From Rhynchopus sp. YZ270_cl-10 (Eukaryota > Euglenozoa > Diplonemea > Diplonemida > Diplonemidae), in contig OZ037901.1 of assembly GCA_964035575.1 (NCBI GenBank), positions 496,001-560,000 of the forward strand: a stretch of DNA of 64,000 bases. The letters are read 5' to 3'. Shown piece by piece: positions 1-10,215 of this stretch. The notes beneath the pieces are model-generated. The model saw only the letters and a list, made by a program, of their open reading frames with translations. It ran no database searches and was not told the DNA's origin. The stretch's first letter is position 1. The number at the start of each line of letters is the position of its first letter. Made by a program: the position numbers and the translations under genes.

Positions 1-158
1 TCCGCTTGGAAGAATATAGTAGTGTACAAGAACTCCGTTTCAGCGACCATCGTCCCGTCCGCGCGCTCTTCTCTATGGTAACACCACTCCCGGTGGCGCT
101 CTCAGCGCCAGTACGGATGAGGGGGAACCAAGACTCCTCGACCTGTTCTGTGATGTGA
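1..158 (+). CDS. Inositol polyphosphate 5-phosphatase, C-terminal end (partial)
   Basis: Only the last 52 codons are in the window, in the frame whose first full codon starts at base 3, with stop TGA at 156-158. The reading frame contains LRFSDHRPVRALF, which matches the closing motif of the IPPc catalytic fold (SDH.PV.A.F), where the Asp-His pair belongs to the active site of Mg-dependent inositol-phosphate 5-phosphatases. A polar tail of about 28 residues follows. The same SDH motif closes other members of the exonuclease/endonuclease/phosphatase superfamily, including LINE endonucleases, so the family is sure but the member is inferred. The Y..V.ELRFSDHRPV spacing favours the phosphatase. 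Confidence 0.55.
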   Translation, partial: RLEEYSSVQELRFSDHRPVRALFSMVTPLPVALSAPVRMRGNQDSSTCSVM

Positions 159-501
159 ACAAACGAGGGAGAGGGGGAGGAGAGGAGGGGGACCAAGCAG
201 GATTTCATATTATCATTTTTTTGTTTTGTGTGCAAAGGGGTACATTTTTTTGCACCCTCTTTGCCTTTCTTTTTAGAAAAGAATGTATATGAAAGAAGTT
301 TTGTTCAACTCTTTGGTAGTGTTTTTCGATTTCAGCTTCTCTTTTAAAGGGGGAGGGAAAGAAGAAGAACCCCCACTGGAACCTATGGAGGCGTAATTAC
401 CCTGTATCCAACAATCCTATCAAACCGAATGGAATTGTATGGTATATCAGAATGGAAAGCTATGAAGTGGATGTCGGGACAATATTGATTTTTTTTTTTT
501 T

Positions 502-565
502 CTGTGCTTTCATCCGGATGGGTGGCATCGTATGTGGGTCAGTCGGTGGTGCCTGCATCAACCAC
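502..565 (+). repeat. Dispersed module M4
   Basis: One of three copies in the window (others near 23583-23642 and 32656-32721). The conserved stretch begins TGTGCTTTCATCC and runs through GGCATCGTATG to GGTGCCTGCATCAAC. GGCATC and GGTGCC can pair with one G-U, leaving a loop of about 18 bases. It is flanked by T tracts on both sides. Confidence 0.6.
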
Positions 566-933
566 AATTTTTTTTTTTTTTTTGTATCCACAGATGTGTG
601 GCGCATCGTACATTTTACTCTTTTTTTTTAAAGTAGAACACATCATGCATCCATGGTGTGTCCTCCTCCCCCCCTTCCCCCTTCCAGATTCCCTGTGGTT
701 CTACCGTGGGTTCTAAGCACCCACGCTATATCCTATTTTTTTTGTGAACAATAACAAGGTGTGTGGTAACATGGTTTCTCTCTTTTCCCATAGGTTTTCT
801 TTGCCGCTTTACCTGTGCATTCTAAGAAAATCACACAAAGGAGACGAGGCACCATAGCACACAACACCGTATATGCGAAGACGAGACTGTGTGGTAAAAT
901 GGGCTTTATCTTTAAAGCCTAGGTAGAGGGATA

Positions 934-968
934 TGTGCGTGCATGAGAGGCACATTCATCTTACAAAA
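934..968 (+). repeat. M2 hairpin module
   Basis: TGTGC at 934-938 pairs with GCACA at 950-954 around the loop gtgcatgagag, followed by TTCATCTT. It has the same design as the M1 modules but a different stem. Confidence 0.5.
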
Positions 969-1150
969 AATTTTTTTTTGTTTTGTGTTTAGTTGGAATA
1001 GCGGGGTTGTCCTTGTCAAATGCAAGGCAGTATGCTCTATTTCTATTACACATAACAAATCACGATTATGAAATAAAACGTTTAGAGCCATATTGCAATG
1101 CATCTTGCAAAAAATCTATTAGTAGAGCACACTCTAGGGTGGCTACACTA

Positions 1151-1323
1151 CACGGCGGGGCTGTGTCACATGTGACACTGTCACGGAGACAGTGTCACAT
1201 GTGACACTGTCACACATTTTGTGACACTGTCACGGAGACAGTGTCACAAAATGTGTGACAGTGTCACGGAGACAGTGTCACACGACTTGTGACAGTGTCA
1301 CATACCTGTGTGACACTGTCACA
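1151..1323. repeat. Left subterminal array of GTGACAGTGTCAC motifs
   Basis: About a dozen copies of GTGACAC/GTGTCAC in head-to-head pairs, often as GTGACACTGTCAC or with a GGAGA spacer. A matching array lies at the other end (4555-4710). Such arrays are typical transposase-binding regions in CACTA-like elements. Element 2 carries a wholly different motif in the same place. Confidence 0.75.
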
Positions 1324-1340
1324 ACCTTAAGGAATACCCA

Positions 1341-1543
1341 CTGGGTACTGGGTACTGGGTACTGGGTACTGGGTACTGGGTACTGGGTACTGGGTACTGG
1401 GTACTGGGTACTGGGTACTGGGTACTGGGTACTGGGTACTGGGTACTGGGTACTGGGTACTGGGTACTGGGTACTGGGTACTGGGTACTGGGTACTGGGT
1501 ACTGGGTACTGGGTACTGGGTACTGGGTACTGGGTACTGGGTA
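1341..1543 (+). repeat. GGGTACT heptanucleotide satellite, about 29 copies
   Basis: 203 bp of a 7-base unit with essentially no variation, inside element 1. A four-unit remnant in the opposite orientation (CCCAGTA) sits in element 2 at 9109-9138, so the satellite belongs to the element family. The open reading frames it produces on both strands are artefacts of a repeat unit lacking stops. Confidence 0.9.
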
Positions 1544-1637
1544 TGGACCCCTTTGTGTCAAAGACCTGTCAATATCGGCCCACACACAGGGCGGGTTTGC
1601 CCGCACCACTGGCACGAGTCTGAGCCCACCGAAGGTG

Positions 1638-1845
1638 GGTTGCGTTTTGTAACCACTCGTTGCGTTGGTTGCGTTCGGTTTGCTGCGTACAGATCGGTTG
1701 CATTCGTTACGTTGCGTTGGTTCCGTGCGTTCGGTTCGGGCCGTTGCGTTCAGACCGGTGGCGTTGGGTTGGTTCGGTTCGCAACGTTCACATCGTTGCG
1801 TTCTGATCCGCTCGATCGGTTGGGTTGCGTTGCTTCGAAGAGAAA
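1638..1845 (+). repeat. Degenerate GTTGCGTT-type repeat
   Basis: About 200 bp built of imperfect GTTGCGTT, GGTTGCGTT and TTCGGTT units, inside element 1. It lies between the heptanucleotide satellite and the LINE relic. No coding signal. Confidence 0.6.
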
Positions 1846-2030
1846 GAGAAGAAGAAAGAAACGCCGGGTTGCGGGTTTGCCTATTCCGACATTTTACCCA
1901 ACATAACAGCTTGCAATAGTCAGCTGTCTAAAATTTTGTTTTGCTGAAACATGTTGCCTTATTCCCACTCTTTTGTTGTTGTTCGTGACGCAGTCGCTAT
2001 GGGAGGTGGTACCGGAGTGCTGAGTGGACC

Positions 2031-3450
2031 ATGCTTCCCGTGGGACCGAAACCTTCTTTCGTCGCCCCGACAGTTTATGACCCTGAAAAGAACATCAACA
2101 TCCCTCCACCTGCTGTAGGCGACTTGTGTTCTACATTGCGAACCCAGGCCCGCCGTATACGACGCTTCAGTGGCAGTGCAGAGGAAGGACCGTGCATATT
2201 CTCGCCCACCATGCAGAAACGACATAAGCCTAACGAGGACGTCATCGCAAAGATATCCGAGAATCACCTCAACCTGGTGGCTTTGTCCAGTCTCGACACG
2301 GCAGACTTCGTATCACCGCTGTTGAAGATCATCTCGTACAGGGAGGTGTTCTTGTCGCACGTACATATGTTATACAAACGCATGCGTACTCAAAAGCGTG
2401 CGGAGGGTGCGAAGGGGGCGATGGCATCGGGAGGCGGCACCGCGACCGACGTCCACACCACACGCACATCCAAACACAACTTCACTTCTCCAGAGAGCTG
2501 CGTGACAGAGAGACTTGACGTAGTGGAAGGTGTGAGATTCTGAATGTGGACAGGCCAAGTGCGGCAGGCCTGCACAAAAATGACACACGATGTGACGATT
2601 GCAACGTTTGAGAACTGCCCACAGGGGAAGGTGGCGATTGCAGGGGACGTGAATGCGCACCACCGTATCCTGGGACACACTAAGACGCTATGGGGCCCGA
2701 CATTGTGATGACTTCTGAAAGGTTGGATACCAGGGATGGATTACACTGTCGAAGGGCCTCCGACCACGTTCCGATTGAATTCTCGGAGGAGAGCACTGCA
2801 AAAACGACGAAGCGCACAAACCTGAACGAGACCTACTCCCTCTGGTTCGGGATGGTCAACAAAGCAGCAGCACAAGAAAAATATTGATTTGTTGATTTGT
2901 TTCTGCTGGAACACGGCCGCTAGGTTAGGAGATGTGAGGTCGGGTCCACTGGCCCAGACGGGGTCCACAACGAATGGCTTCAACACCTCGGTGATGGAGC
3001 ACCGCGAGCACTCCTACATATGCGCAACCTCTCCTGGACGACGGCAGTTATCCCGGAGTGGTCGACGACAGTAACGGTGATCCCACTACACAAAAAGGGA
3101 AACACGACATGACCCGCGTCGTACAGCCCGATCTCCCTCGCCAGCAATGTGTCGAAGGTGATGGGAAAACGGGTGTAGTGACATGCACCAACTGATGAAC
3201 CAGACTCTTCAGTGAACAACCTCCACTCAGCTCAGGACGAGCTGCCTACCTGACGGCAGCCGACTCCCTGCGACCCACATGACACCCTCGTGCTCCACCG
3301 GAAGGCAGCGAAGGTGCTCACGGGTGCAACATACATGTCGCCCGGTCAGCACGTGTTGGGAGGCCCTCCTGCAGACCACAAGCCGCCTCCGACGCGTCGC
3401 AGCCAACGAGTACTTGTGCGACTGTCCGGCTCGCCTGGGCATGCTGCCGT
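2031..3450 (+). pseudogene. Decayed LINE (non-LTR retrotransposon) inside element 1
   Basis: Fragments in changing frames fit a LINE polyprotein in order. An endonuclease core reads VAIAGDVNAHH (near 2632-2664) and then ASDHVPIEFS (2758-2787), the GDFNAHH and SDH motifs of APE-type endonucleases. A reverse-transcriptase start reads VIPLHKKG and PISLASNVSKVMGKR (about 3078-3176). A downstream piece (3312-3430) has AAKVLTGATYMSP followed by EALLQTTSRLRR, like the region after the RT in Ingi/I-type LINEs. Several frameshifts and stops break it. The 170-codon open frame at 2031-2543 may be its upstream part but shows no domain. The catalytic FADD/YADD block is not recognisable. Confidence 0.65.
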
Positions 3451-3878
3451 GTTTTACGAAAGCTAGCTATACATTGCAAACATTATGGTCATACAACCAA
3501 ACCAGGCAGTATCATCAATATATGCTGGAATATTAGTGAACTGAACAACTGAGGACTGAAAGGAAATAAAGCAACAATACTCTGTCATTGCATCGCATCT
3601 AATGAAACAACAGTTTGCACTGTATAAACTGTGCAATTATATACATCATATATGTACCGTTTTGCCTATGACACTACTGGGCACAACTGGCACCATACTC
3701 ACCTGAGCTGTGCCTATATTAGGCACAATTCCAGTACAGTTTCAGCACAAGTACACACAACTAACCACAACTAACCACAATTACACCACAATTACACACA
3801 ATTACACCGAAATTACGCTGGGGCAAAAAATGGTACACCACCCTACAGGGAAGCATGCCACCACATGTAAGTGACCTC

Positions 3879-4155
3879 TGTACTGTACTGTACTGTACTG
3901 TACTGTACTGTACTGTACTGTACTGTACTGTACTGTACTGTACTGTACTGTACTGTACTGTACTGTACTGTACTGTACTGTACTGTACTGTACTGTACTG
4001 TACTGTACTGTACTGTACTGTACTGTACTGTACTGTACTGTACTGTACTGTACTGTACTGTACTGTACTGTACTGTACTGTACTGTACTGTACTGTACTG
4101 TACTGTACTGTACTGTACTGTACTGTACTGTACTGTACTGTACTGTACTGTACTG
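3879..4155 (+). repeat. TACTG pentanucleotide satellite, about 55 copies
   Basis: Almost perfect TACTG units over about 275 bp, inside element 1. The pure array implies recent expansion or strong homogenisation. The long tyrosine/serine/valine frames on one strand and leucine/tyrosine/cysteine frames on the other are artefacts of a stop-free repeat. Confidence 0.9.
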
Positions 4156-4419
4156 ATCATATGACCCTTTACCCCGGGCAACATCTGGGACCCCCGCAAC
4201 CTGTGGAATGGACATGCATGTATGTCAGCACCAGCCCCCAGAACCTACCTAAACAGTGGTTAGATAAGGGCGATTTTTGACCAAAAAAAAAAATTTTTTT
4301 CCCCGCCCGAGATCGGGCGTGGTAGGTCATAAAATGGCCCAAAAAATCCAAAGAAAACCTCAGATTGACTTTTTAAAGAAAAAAATTGTCTACGGCAAAA
4401 ACCACGAAAAATCGGGTGC

Positions 4420-4551
4420 GCAAACCGCGTTTTAGACCCCCACAGATGCTCAAAAGTGCCAGTTTTTGCTTTTAATGGCCTCAAATCGTCGAAATTAGCC
4501 CTGTTTTGGGCAAAAAAATTTTTTTGAGAGTCCCTTTCCCTGGGAGGCAAT
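4420..4551. repeat. Subterminal block shared by elements 1 and 2
   Basis: About 130 bp from GCGTTTTAGACCCCCACAGA to TCCCTTTCCCTGGGAGGC, nearly identical to 9971-10093 in element 2. In both elements it lies just inside the right-hand array. With the shared tips it shows common descent although the arrays differ. Confidence 0.8.
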
Positions 4552-5490
4552 GGCCACTGTGACTGTGTCACACCACTGTGACACTGTCACGGAGACAGTG
4601 TCACACGACTTGTGACAGTGTCACCGTGACAGTGTCACATGATTTGTGACAGTGTCACACAGCTTGTGACAGTGTCACGGTGACACTGTCACAAAATGTC
4701 GCATATCATTGAAAGTTACACACCCTCAGCTGTGTCACAGGTGTGACACAGCCCCGCCGTGTAATACAAACCAAGTTTTCAAAAAATCGAAAAAATATAA
4801 TCACTACAGTATCCTAGCCCCTGATGAAAATATTTTTTTGAAATAATATTGACACCGGGCGTTATATCAGACGTTATAACGTTTCATATAACACCCTATG
4901 TATGGTATTTGTTTTCTTCTTTTAGTGTATATCTGCACCTCCAATGGGCTGCACAAGTCTGTTTGGGGGTATTGACTCAATTCTTCTTCTTCTTCTTCTT
5001 CTTTAGGGTAGGGTTTGAGGTGCTGCTGGCTTCTGCTCATTCTTTTTCGACTGAGATGCGTTTTAGCACGTTTCAACTACTCTTTTTTGGACAGTACGTC
5101 ACTTCATTTTCGCGGTGTTATCTTTTTCACTCGTTTTGGGTTCCGCCAAATAGTGCATCGGTCGGAGGGAATTTGGGGCAATCCTCTTCACATCATCAAA
5201 GGATGGTAGGGAAAGGGGAAAAGGCGTGGCGATTCTCCAGCTTGCCCTAAACGGCGTCCCAACCTCGCTTTTTTTTTTTTGGGGGCGAAGGCGAGGAGGG
5301 GTTGTGGGGGGTGCTTCAACCCCAAATTAATTGAGCTGTCAAATCCACAATCAGAGTCCATTTTTTTTGTTGCCAGGACTCTATGTGCATTGCAAAACCA
5401 ACTCAATCTGGCTAGAAACTCCCAAATCACATTTTTTTTTCCCTTTGAAACCGCATTCCAGTATGTACACCTCCTGCCCTATCTTTTCAA

Positions 5491-5525
5491 GGTGACTAAG
5501 CACGAGAGGCTTAGGGTCATCTTTT
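5491..5525 (+). repeat. M1 hairpin module
   Basis: GGTGA, then CTAAGC (5496-5501) pairing with GCTTAG (5509-5514) around the loop acgagag, then GGTCATCTT. This is a reference copy of M1; near-identical copies occur at 34109-34140 and, with partly broken stems, at 37931-37964 and 44885-44920. Confidence 0.55.
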
Positions 5526-5644
5526 CAACTTTTCTTTCTTTCTTTTTTTTTAAAGTACGAGTTTCTCTGTTATGTCTTTCCAGTGTAGTTGCGTTGTAAG
5601 GCCTCTCAGCTCTGGAGAGGGATAGCTATTTTACTATTTTTGTT

Positions 5645-5735
5645 TGCATGCCAATGAAGTGCTCTCTGGGGGTTCAATAACCCTTGGAGAAGCAGTGCCC
5701 CAGTGTACGTCCGATGAGGCGTTTTTTGCGCTGTT
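5645..5735 (+). repeat. M3 module with T-arm-like hairpin
   Basis: Begins GCATGCCAATGAAGTGCTCT, has GGGTTCAATAACCC and then CGTCCGATGAGGCGTTTT before a T tract. The hairpin resembles a tRNA T-arm/B box (GGTTCRA). The copy at 6250-6345 shares the same start and order. Confidence 0.5.
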
Positions 5736-6249
5736 CCACTTCTCTTTCCCCCTATTCTAGATTGTGTATTTGCACGAGAGGCACATTCATTTTCAAATTT
5801 TCTCTTTTTTTTTTTTTTTTTTATTTGTGCGATAACTCAAGAGAATCGTTGTCACCGTGGTTTTGTTGATATTATTATTTGCGTCGTGCTGGACACAGTG
5901 CATCTTTTCAAAAAAAAAATTTTTGTCAAGATGTGTACAGTCAGATGAGCCTCAAAGTCCAAGGCTTCATCCCCCAAGCTCTCTTCTCTTCCGAACACAA
6001 CAATGTATCGTGTACCCTACTCACCTTCAAACCGTGTGAGGTGTTCGTGGCTTTTAGCTCTTACGAAAGCGTTTCAGGCGTTTTTCTTTTGTGTGTGTGT
6101 GTGTGTTTGATAACTAATGGGTAATTATTGCGCAATATGGCCCCATTTGTGTGTGTGTGTGTTTTTGGTGCTGTTTTTAGCTCCACTTTAAAGCTAGAAA
6201 AAGGTTTCCTAAGGAATCATTTCCAGATTTTATTTTCTTTTAGTAACTG

Positions 6250-6345
6250 TGTGCATGCCAATGAAGTGGTCTCTGGAGGGGGGGAGGGTTCGATACCCTG
6301 CAGAGAAATCGTGCCTTGCGTCTGATGAACGGAGAGGCGTTTGCA
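6250..6345 (+). repeat. M3 module with GGGTTCGATACCC
   Basis: Second M3 copy in 700 bp. It has the same GCATGCCAATGAAGTGGTCT start, a near-consensus pol III B box (GGTTCGATACC), then CGTCTGATGAACGGAGAGG and GCACTTTCTC. Confidence 0.5.
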
Positions 6346-6922
6346 CTTTCTCAACTTCTCGTTTTTTTTTGGTATCCCCCTTTCGGTTGTTCTTATTCCT
6401 TTGGGATTATCCACATTTATCAATTTTATTTTTAAAAGATGGCTAAGCATGAACAGGCTTAGGTCTTGCAAATTCCGCTTTTTTTTCTTTTCTACCTGAA
6501 CCAATTTGTTGCTGTTCTGTTCTCAAAAAAAAATGTATTTCTCTTGAAAAAAAATCGCTATCTTTTTCGCCTCCTTTGTACCTTCCTTCAGTCAAGGATT
6601 TTGCAAAGCGATCCAAACTCTAGCCCCAAACAACACGTTTCTTCACTAAATGTTGCAACCAGCCTTTTTTTTTTTCACATAAGAAGGGATGGGAAATACC
6701 AGCCTTCAGGGTTTGCCATTTGTTCCTTTTTGTACAAAAAAAACCCCACTGTCTTTTGATACGGTCATTATCGATGCAATATAAAAAAACGATCACTATT
6801 TTTACCCCCTCACAAACAATGTTACACCGAATACCTCCTGGGATGGGAGGGGAAATACCGGGTATCGTTCTCAATATTTGCAAAACCATTCTAACCAAGC
6901 CCTGCCCAAAAGAACTATGCGG

Positions 6923-7008
6923 AATGATTACATTAGACGCACAGGGCGGCACATCCATGCCGTTCCTCGACCCCCCCCCCCCCCTTCAGGAGGGACTGAA
7001 GATCCATG
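6923..7008 (+). repeat. Tandem-duplicated segment, copy A (left part)
   Basis: The block from ATGATTACATTAGACGCACA through a C tract to GAAGATCCATG is repeated at 10522-10605. Copy A is split by element 2: its continuation CGATCTAACAATACTCTGAG resumes at 10219, while copy B reads straight through at 10606-10640. Copy B is therefore the empty-site reference for element 2. Confidence 0.8.
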
Positions 7009-7145
7009 CACGGCGGGGTCCACACACCCGAGGGTCCGTAAATTTTACGGACCCTCTTTACGGACCCTCAAGTGCGGACCCGGGTCCGTAATTACGTACC
7101 CTAGGGTCCGTAATTACGGACCCTAGGGTACGTAATTACGTGGTC
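7009..7145. repeat. Left subterminal array of GGGTCCGTAATTACGGACCC
   Basis: Several palindromic copies of GGGTCCGTAA/TTACGGACCC, some with the variant CCTAGGGTACGTAATTACG. The right end repeats the pattern (10092-10200). This array takes the place of the GTGACAC array of element 1. Confidence 0.75.
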
Positions 7146-7280
7146 TAAGGTGGGAAATCACTGTTTGGATGTGTGACTGCTGGTCGAAAAGCCCTGGGAG
7201 CAAACCGAGTGGTACACAGGTACCACATGATAGACCATGATCATGTGGGCCTATCCCAAGTTACATACCGAAAAAAGTCG

Positions 7281-7609
7281 TGAGCTCGGTTAGTTGTCAA
7301 AGACGTCTTCCACCATGCACTGAGGAGATAATGATCCAACAATTTACAAGAAAGATTACTTAACCTACTGCTGGAAATTGCCAGGTCGTAGTAACACACA
7401 AAGTGTGCCTCCGTTCGGGAAGACCGGATATTCTAGAGACCAAAAAGGCCTCAAGAATATCTTCCGGTAGTCAAGGTATAACCGAATGAACGGCCCAAGA
7501 CCCCCGTGGAGAAGTTAAATGTTGTAATGCTATCAAGTAGAAACTGCGAACACTGTCTTACCCTCCTCAATACATGGTGGAATATTTCTTTGACAACAAA
7601 CCGAGCTCA
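7281..7609. mobile_element. Nested inverted-repeat unit (MITE-like), full copy
   Basis: Imperfect terminal inverted repeats of about 45 bp: TGAGCTCGGTTAGTTGTCAA at the left, and at the right a complement reading TGAGCTCGGTTTGTTGTCAA. The pairing continues through TTCCACCATG and TGAGGA. The core is repeated directly about 2.15 kb downstream (9457-9745) without the outer left arm. No coding capacity. The stretch AAGACCCCCGTGGAG loosely recalls an rRNA helix. Confidence 0.6.
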
Positions 7610-8734
7610 AGAGTTTTTAAACTTCCCTGAGGGAATGCGAGACGCAAAATTTACCACCAGACCCTGTCTTCGTGCACCTTCGGTGCAACGCTGCAGACAG
7701 GCCAAACTGCGTTGGACTCAGAGGAATGCCTGCTGTGCAGTGTATCAATGAGAACCAAGTCCCAGCAACAAGGGGCGCCTTTTGGCGGGCGTTGTTGAGG
7801 GTGTTTGGGGTGCAAAGTTTTCCACAATTTTGATGCGCGGGTACAGAAGTGTTGTCTTGTTCTTTCATCTTTAGGAATGTAAATGTCAATCGCGTTTAAC
7901 GACCACTAGGGCTTGTTCAGTGAACCCACAAGGGGTCGAAGGGGGTTGGTTATCCCATAGCTATCAAAGGTTGTGTCGACCAGGCTAATCCACTATGTTA
8001 CGCTGTACGTTGTTAAATCCGAAGAAATAACACTTTAGCAGCCGCAGGAAGTTTGTTAAAAAGAGTGCCTCACGCTACACAAACCACCACCCGCGATTGA
8101 CTTAGATGTTATAACAAAGAGAATTCAGAACAAAACAACACCCTGCCCCATACACACTAAATTGTCATGCTTCAAGAGCATGCCTGGGCCAAAATTACTG
8201 TTGACCAAAAAGGCAACAAGACCACCCACAAGGAGTGTGAATTGTGCACTGGTTTTCTGGGGGAACGCAATATTTTCTTGTGTCTAGTCCTCCGCAAGCA
8301 GAGGACAGACTTTCCGGAAGGTTTCCAAAGTCGAATTTCTTGCACTAGCTATGCTCCCTTGGTCAATGGCTATAGCAGTGACTGACTAAGTGTACCCACC
8401 CCCCTCCACCCAGATCTTCGTCCGCAAACTCAGAATAGATTGATGCGGGTAGATTTTGAGTTGTTGAATGTCGGACCGCGGTGAAGCTTCTCATCGCAAT
8501 CGCGGGTGCAGTTCAGACTTCACGATCCTGTATAAGTGTAAATGTGGGGTGTGATTAAGTTATGGTATACAAACGTAGTAGTCGGGAAAGGTGAGGTTAA
8601 TAAAAAAGGCTATTTATTGCCGTGAAATAAGATAGATTTTTTCCACGCTACAGGTCGAGAGAGTGACCTGCTGCACAAATGGTTCGAGTGAAGCGAGGTG
8701 AATTATGTGAAGCGGTAACGAGCGCCTGTGGAAC
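7610..8734. other. Hairpin-dense noncoding interior of element 2
   Basis: No domain or long convincing frame. Many short stems can be read directly: TTCCC/GGGAA (7623-7635), GCACC-TTC-GGTGC (near 7675-7687), GCGCC-TTTT-GGCG (near 7789-7801), CATGCT/AGCATG (near 8167-8183). The density is higher than in the surrounding T-rich DNA and its base composition differs. Possibly a structured RNA passenger; I could not identify it. Confidence 0.35.
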
Positions 8735-8903
8735 CAAATAGAAACGTAACACTCATCACACGATAAAACCCATGGGAGAGGTTGTGGTGAAACGCACACA
8801 CCTCGACCTGAGGAGTGGCTCTGCAGCGCGGTTCGTCCCCAGAACCGCAAGTGTGTTCAAAATGCTTTGTTTCTATTTCCTCCTTCATGTCATGAGGTGA
8901 CAC
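8735..8903 (-). repeat. ~165-bp structured repeat, copy 1 (minus orientation)
   Basis: Reverse complement of 18468-18640. Shared features are a closing stem ATAGAAAC/GTTTCTAT, an internal hairpin GCGGTTC-loop-GAACCGC, and the blocks AGGTCGAGGTGTGTGCGTTT and CCCATGGGTTTTATCGTGT. The two copies differ by scattered changes and small indels. It may be a SINE, a MITE or a structured RNA. Confidence 0.6.
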
Positions 8904-9452
8904 AAAATGATTGGTGCGTAAAAAAATAGCTATTTAATAGTGTGAACATTACGCGTTTATTTCGAGTTGAAAACACGAACAAGTTGAAATATGCGGCATT
9001 TTTTTGTTCAATCTTCACTAGTAACTGAAAGTTAAACATAATTACATACCTTGTCTTCCCCGTAACCTGCGCCTTCGCTGCTTTTAAGGTGCTTTCTCTG
9101 GGTGCCCAGTACCCAGTACCCAGTACCCAGTACCCAGTGTCTTCGAGAACCTAAAAATGCGTTTTGTTGAAATTTTCTGGCTTTTTCTGAACTTTTCCCA
9201 GCTACTTTTCTGGTCGTAGCCGACTTTTCTGATCGAGTAGCTATTTTCACTTTTCTGGTGTATGAGTAGGTTTTCTGGGTGGGAGACTGGATTCTGGGTA
9301 CAGTGGTGTGTCTGGGCACCCAGGCACCTGGGTACTGGTGTATTTTCGGCCCAGGTACCCCGGTACACGGTACACTGGTGTACAAGGAAAAAAGTCGTGA
9401 AAAAGCAACCACAGCTCCACATGACAAACACGAAAGTGTCCAGTCACGTGGG

Positions 9453-9745
9453 GCATTCATGCACTGAGGAGATAATGATCCAACAATTTACAAGAAAGAT
9501 TACTTAACCTACTGCTGGAAATTGCCAGGTCGTAGTAACACACAAAGTGTGCCTCCGTTCGGGAAGACCGGATATTCTAGAGACCAAAAAGGCCTCAAGA
9601 ATATCTTCCGCTGGTCAAGGTAGAACCGAGTGAACGGCCCAAGACCCCCGTGGAGAAGTTAAATGTTGTAATGCTATCAAGTACAAACTGCGACCACTGT
9701 CTTACCCTCCTCAATGCATGGTGGAAGATGTCTTTCACAACAAAT
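9453..9745. repeat. Second, left-truncated copy of the nested unit
   Basis: About 290 bp almost identical to 7316-7600, in direct orientation. The left outer arm is replaced by unrelated sequence with ACCCAGTAC and GGTACAC runs; the right arm ends CATGGTGGAAGATGTCTTTC. Short ACACAGGTAC repeats follow at 9751-9792. Confidence 0.65.
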
Positions 9746-10215
9746 ATCCTGTACACAGGTACACAGATACACAGGTACACAGGTACACAGGTAAAACCCG
9801 TTAAAATTGTGTGTGAAAGTTAAAAATAGCTATATTTGCATTTTTCGCCCAGCATTGAGGACACATAGGCCCACCAAGGGCAATTTTGTGATGTCAAAAA
9901 AAATTTTTTTTCGGCCCAAAAATTGACTTGTTTTCGGTAAAACCCACTAAAAATTGTGGTACTCTAAACTGCGTTTTAGACCCCCACAGATGCTCAAAAG
10001 TGCCAAATTTTGCTTTTAATGGCCTCAAATCGTCGAAATTAGCCCTAAACGGGGGCAAAAAAAAATTTTCGAGAGTCCCTTTCCCTGGGAGGCTCCGTAA
10101 TTACGTACCCTAGGGTCCGTAATTACGGACCCTAGGGTACGTAATGACACTCCGTAAAGAGGGAGTGTCCTAACATGCCGTTTTACGGACCCTCGGGGTG
10201 TGCGGACCCCGCCGT

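Larger units (their letters stand above)
159..1150. other. T-rich intergenic region with repeat modules
   Basis: No convincing gene. It holds long T tracts, one copy of the M4 module (502-565), one M2 hairpin module (934-968), and the left half of an M5 module (about 1121-1150). That M5 copy is cut by the transposon starting at 1151; its other half resumes at 4762. Confidence 0.6.
1151..4761. mobile_element. DNA transposon with CACGGCGGGG tips, element 1
   Basis: The ends are inverted repeats: CACGGCGGGGCTGTGTCACA on the left and its complement on the right, followed on both sides by GTGACAC motifs. The direct TA on each side (1149-1150, 4762-4763) is a target duplication: copies of the same host module without insertion (32380-32415, 17090-17120) read straight through CTACACTAATACAACC. 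The length is 3,611 bp. No intact transposase is visible; inside are two satellites, a LINE relic and a block shared with element 2. CAC tips plus a 2-bp duplication suggest the CACTA/Mirage/Chapaev (CMC) group, but this is inference. It looks non-autonomous. Confidence 0.8.
4764..6922. other. Gene-free T-rich region with hairpin modules
   Basis: No convincing gene. It contains the right half of the interrupted M5 module (4762-4790), an M1 module (5491-5525), an M2 module (5769-5797), two M3 modules (5645-5735, 6250-6345), another M1 (6441-6470), short GT runs (6096-6110, 6150-6162) and many T tracts. Confidence 0.55.

Noticed and set aside
1151-1323. CRISPR-like spaced repeats (GTGACAC arrays)
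   Set aside because: Spacers are irregular and short, repeats are palindromic pairs at both ends of one transposon, and the genome is eukaryotic.
1319-1623. Frames of repeated GYWVLGT or YPVPSTQ, and a telomere-like reading of GGGTACT
   Set aside because: Heptanucleotide satellite inside a transposon with proven ends; the unit is not a known telomere repeat and it is internal.
3802-4280. Long frames of repeated YSTVQ or LYCTV
   Set aside because: Pure pentanucleotide satellite without stops in several frames; not protein-coding.
5645-6345. tRNA genes
   Set aside because: Only a T-arm-like hairpin is present; no acceptor stem, D-arm or anticodon arm could be folded around it.
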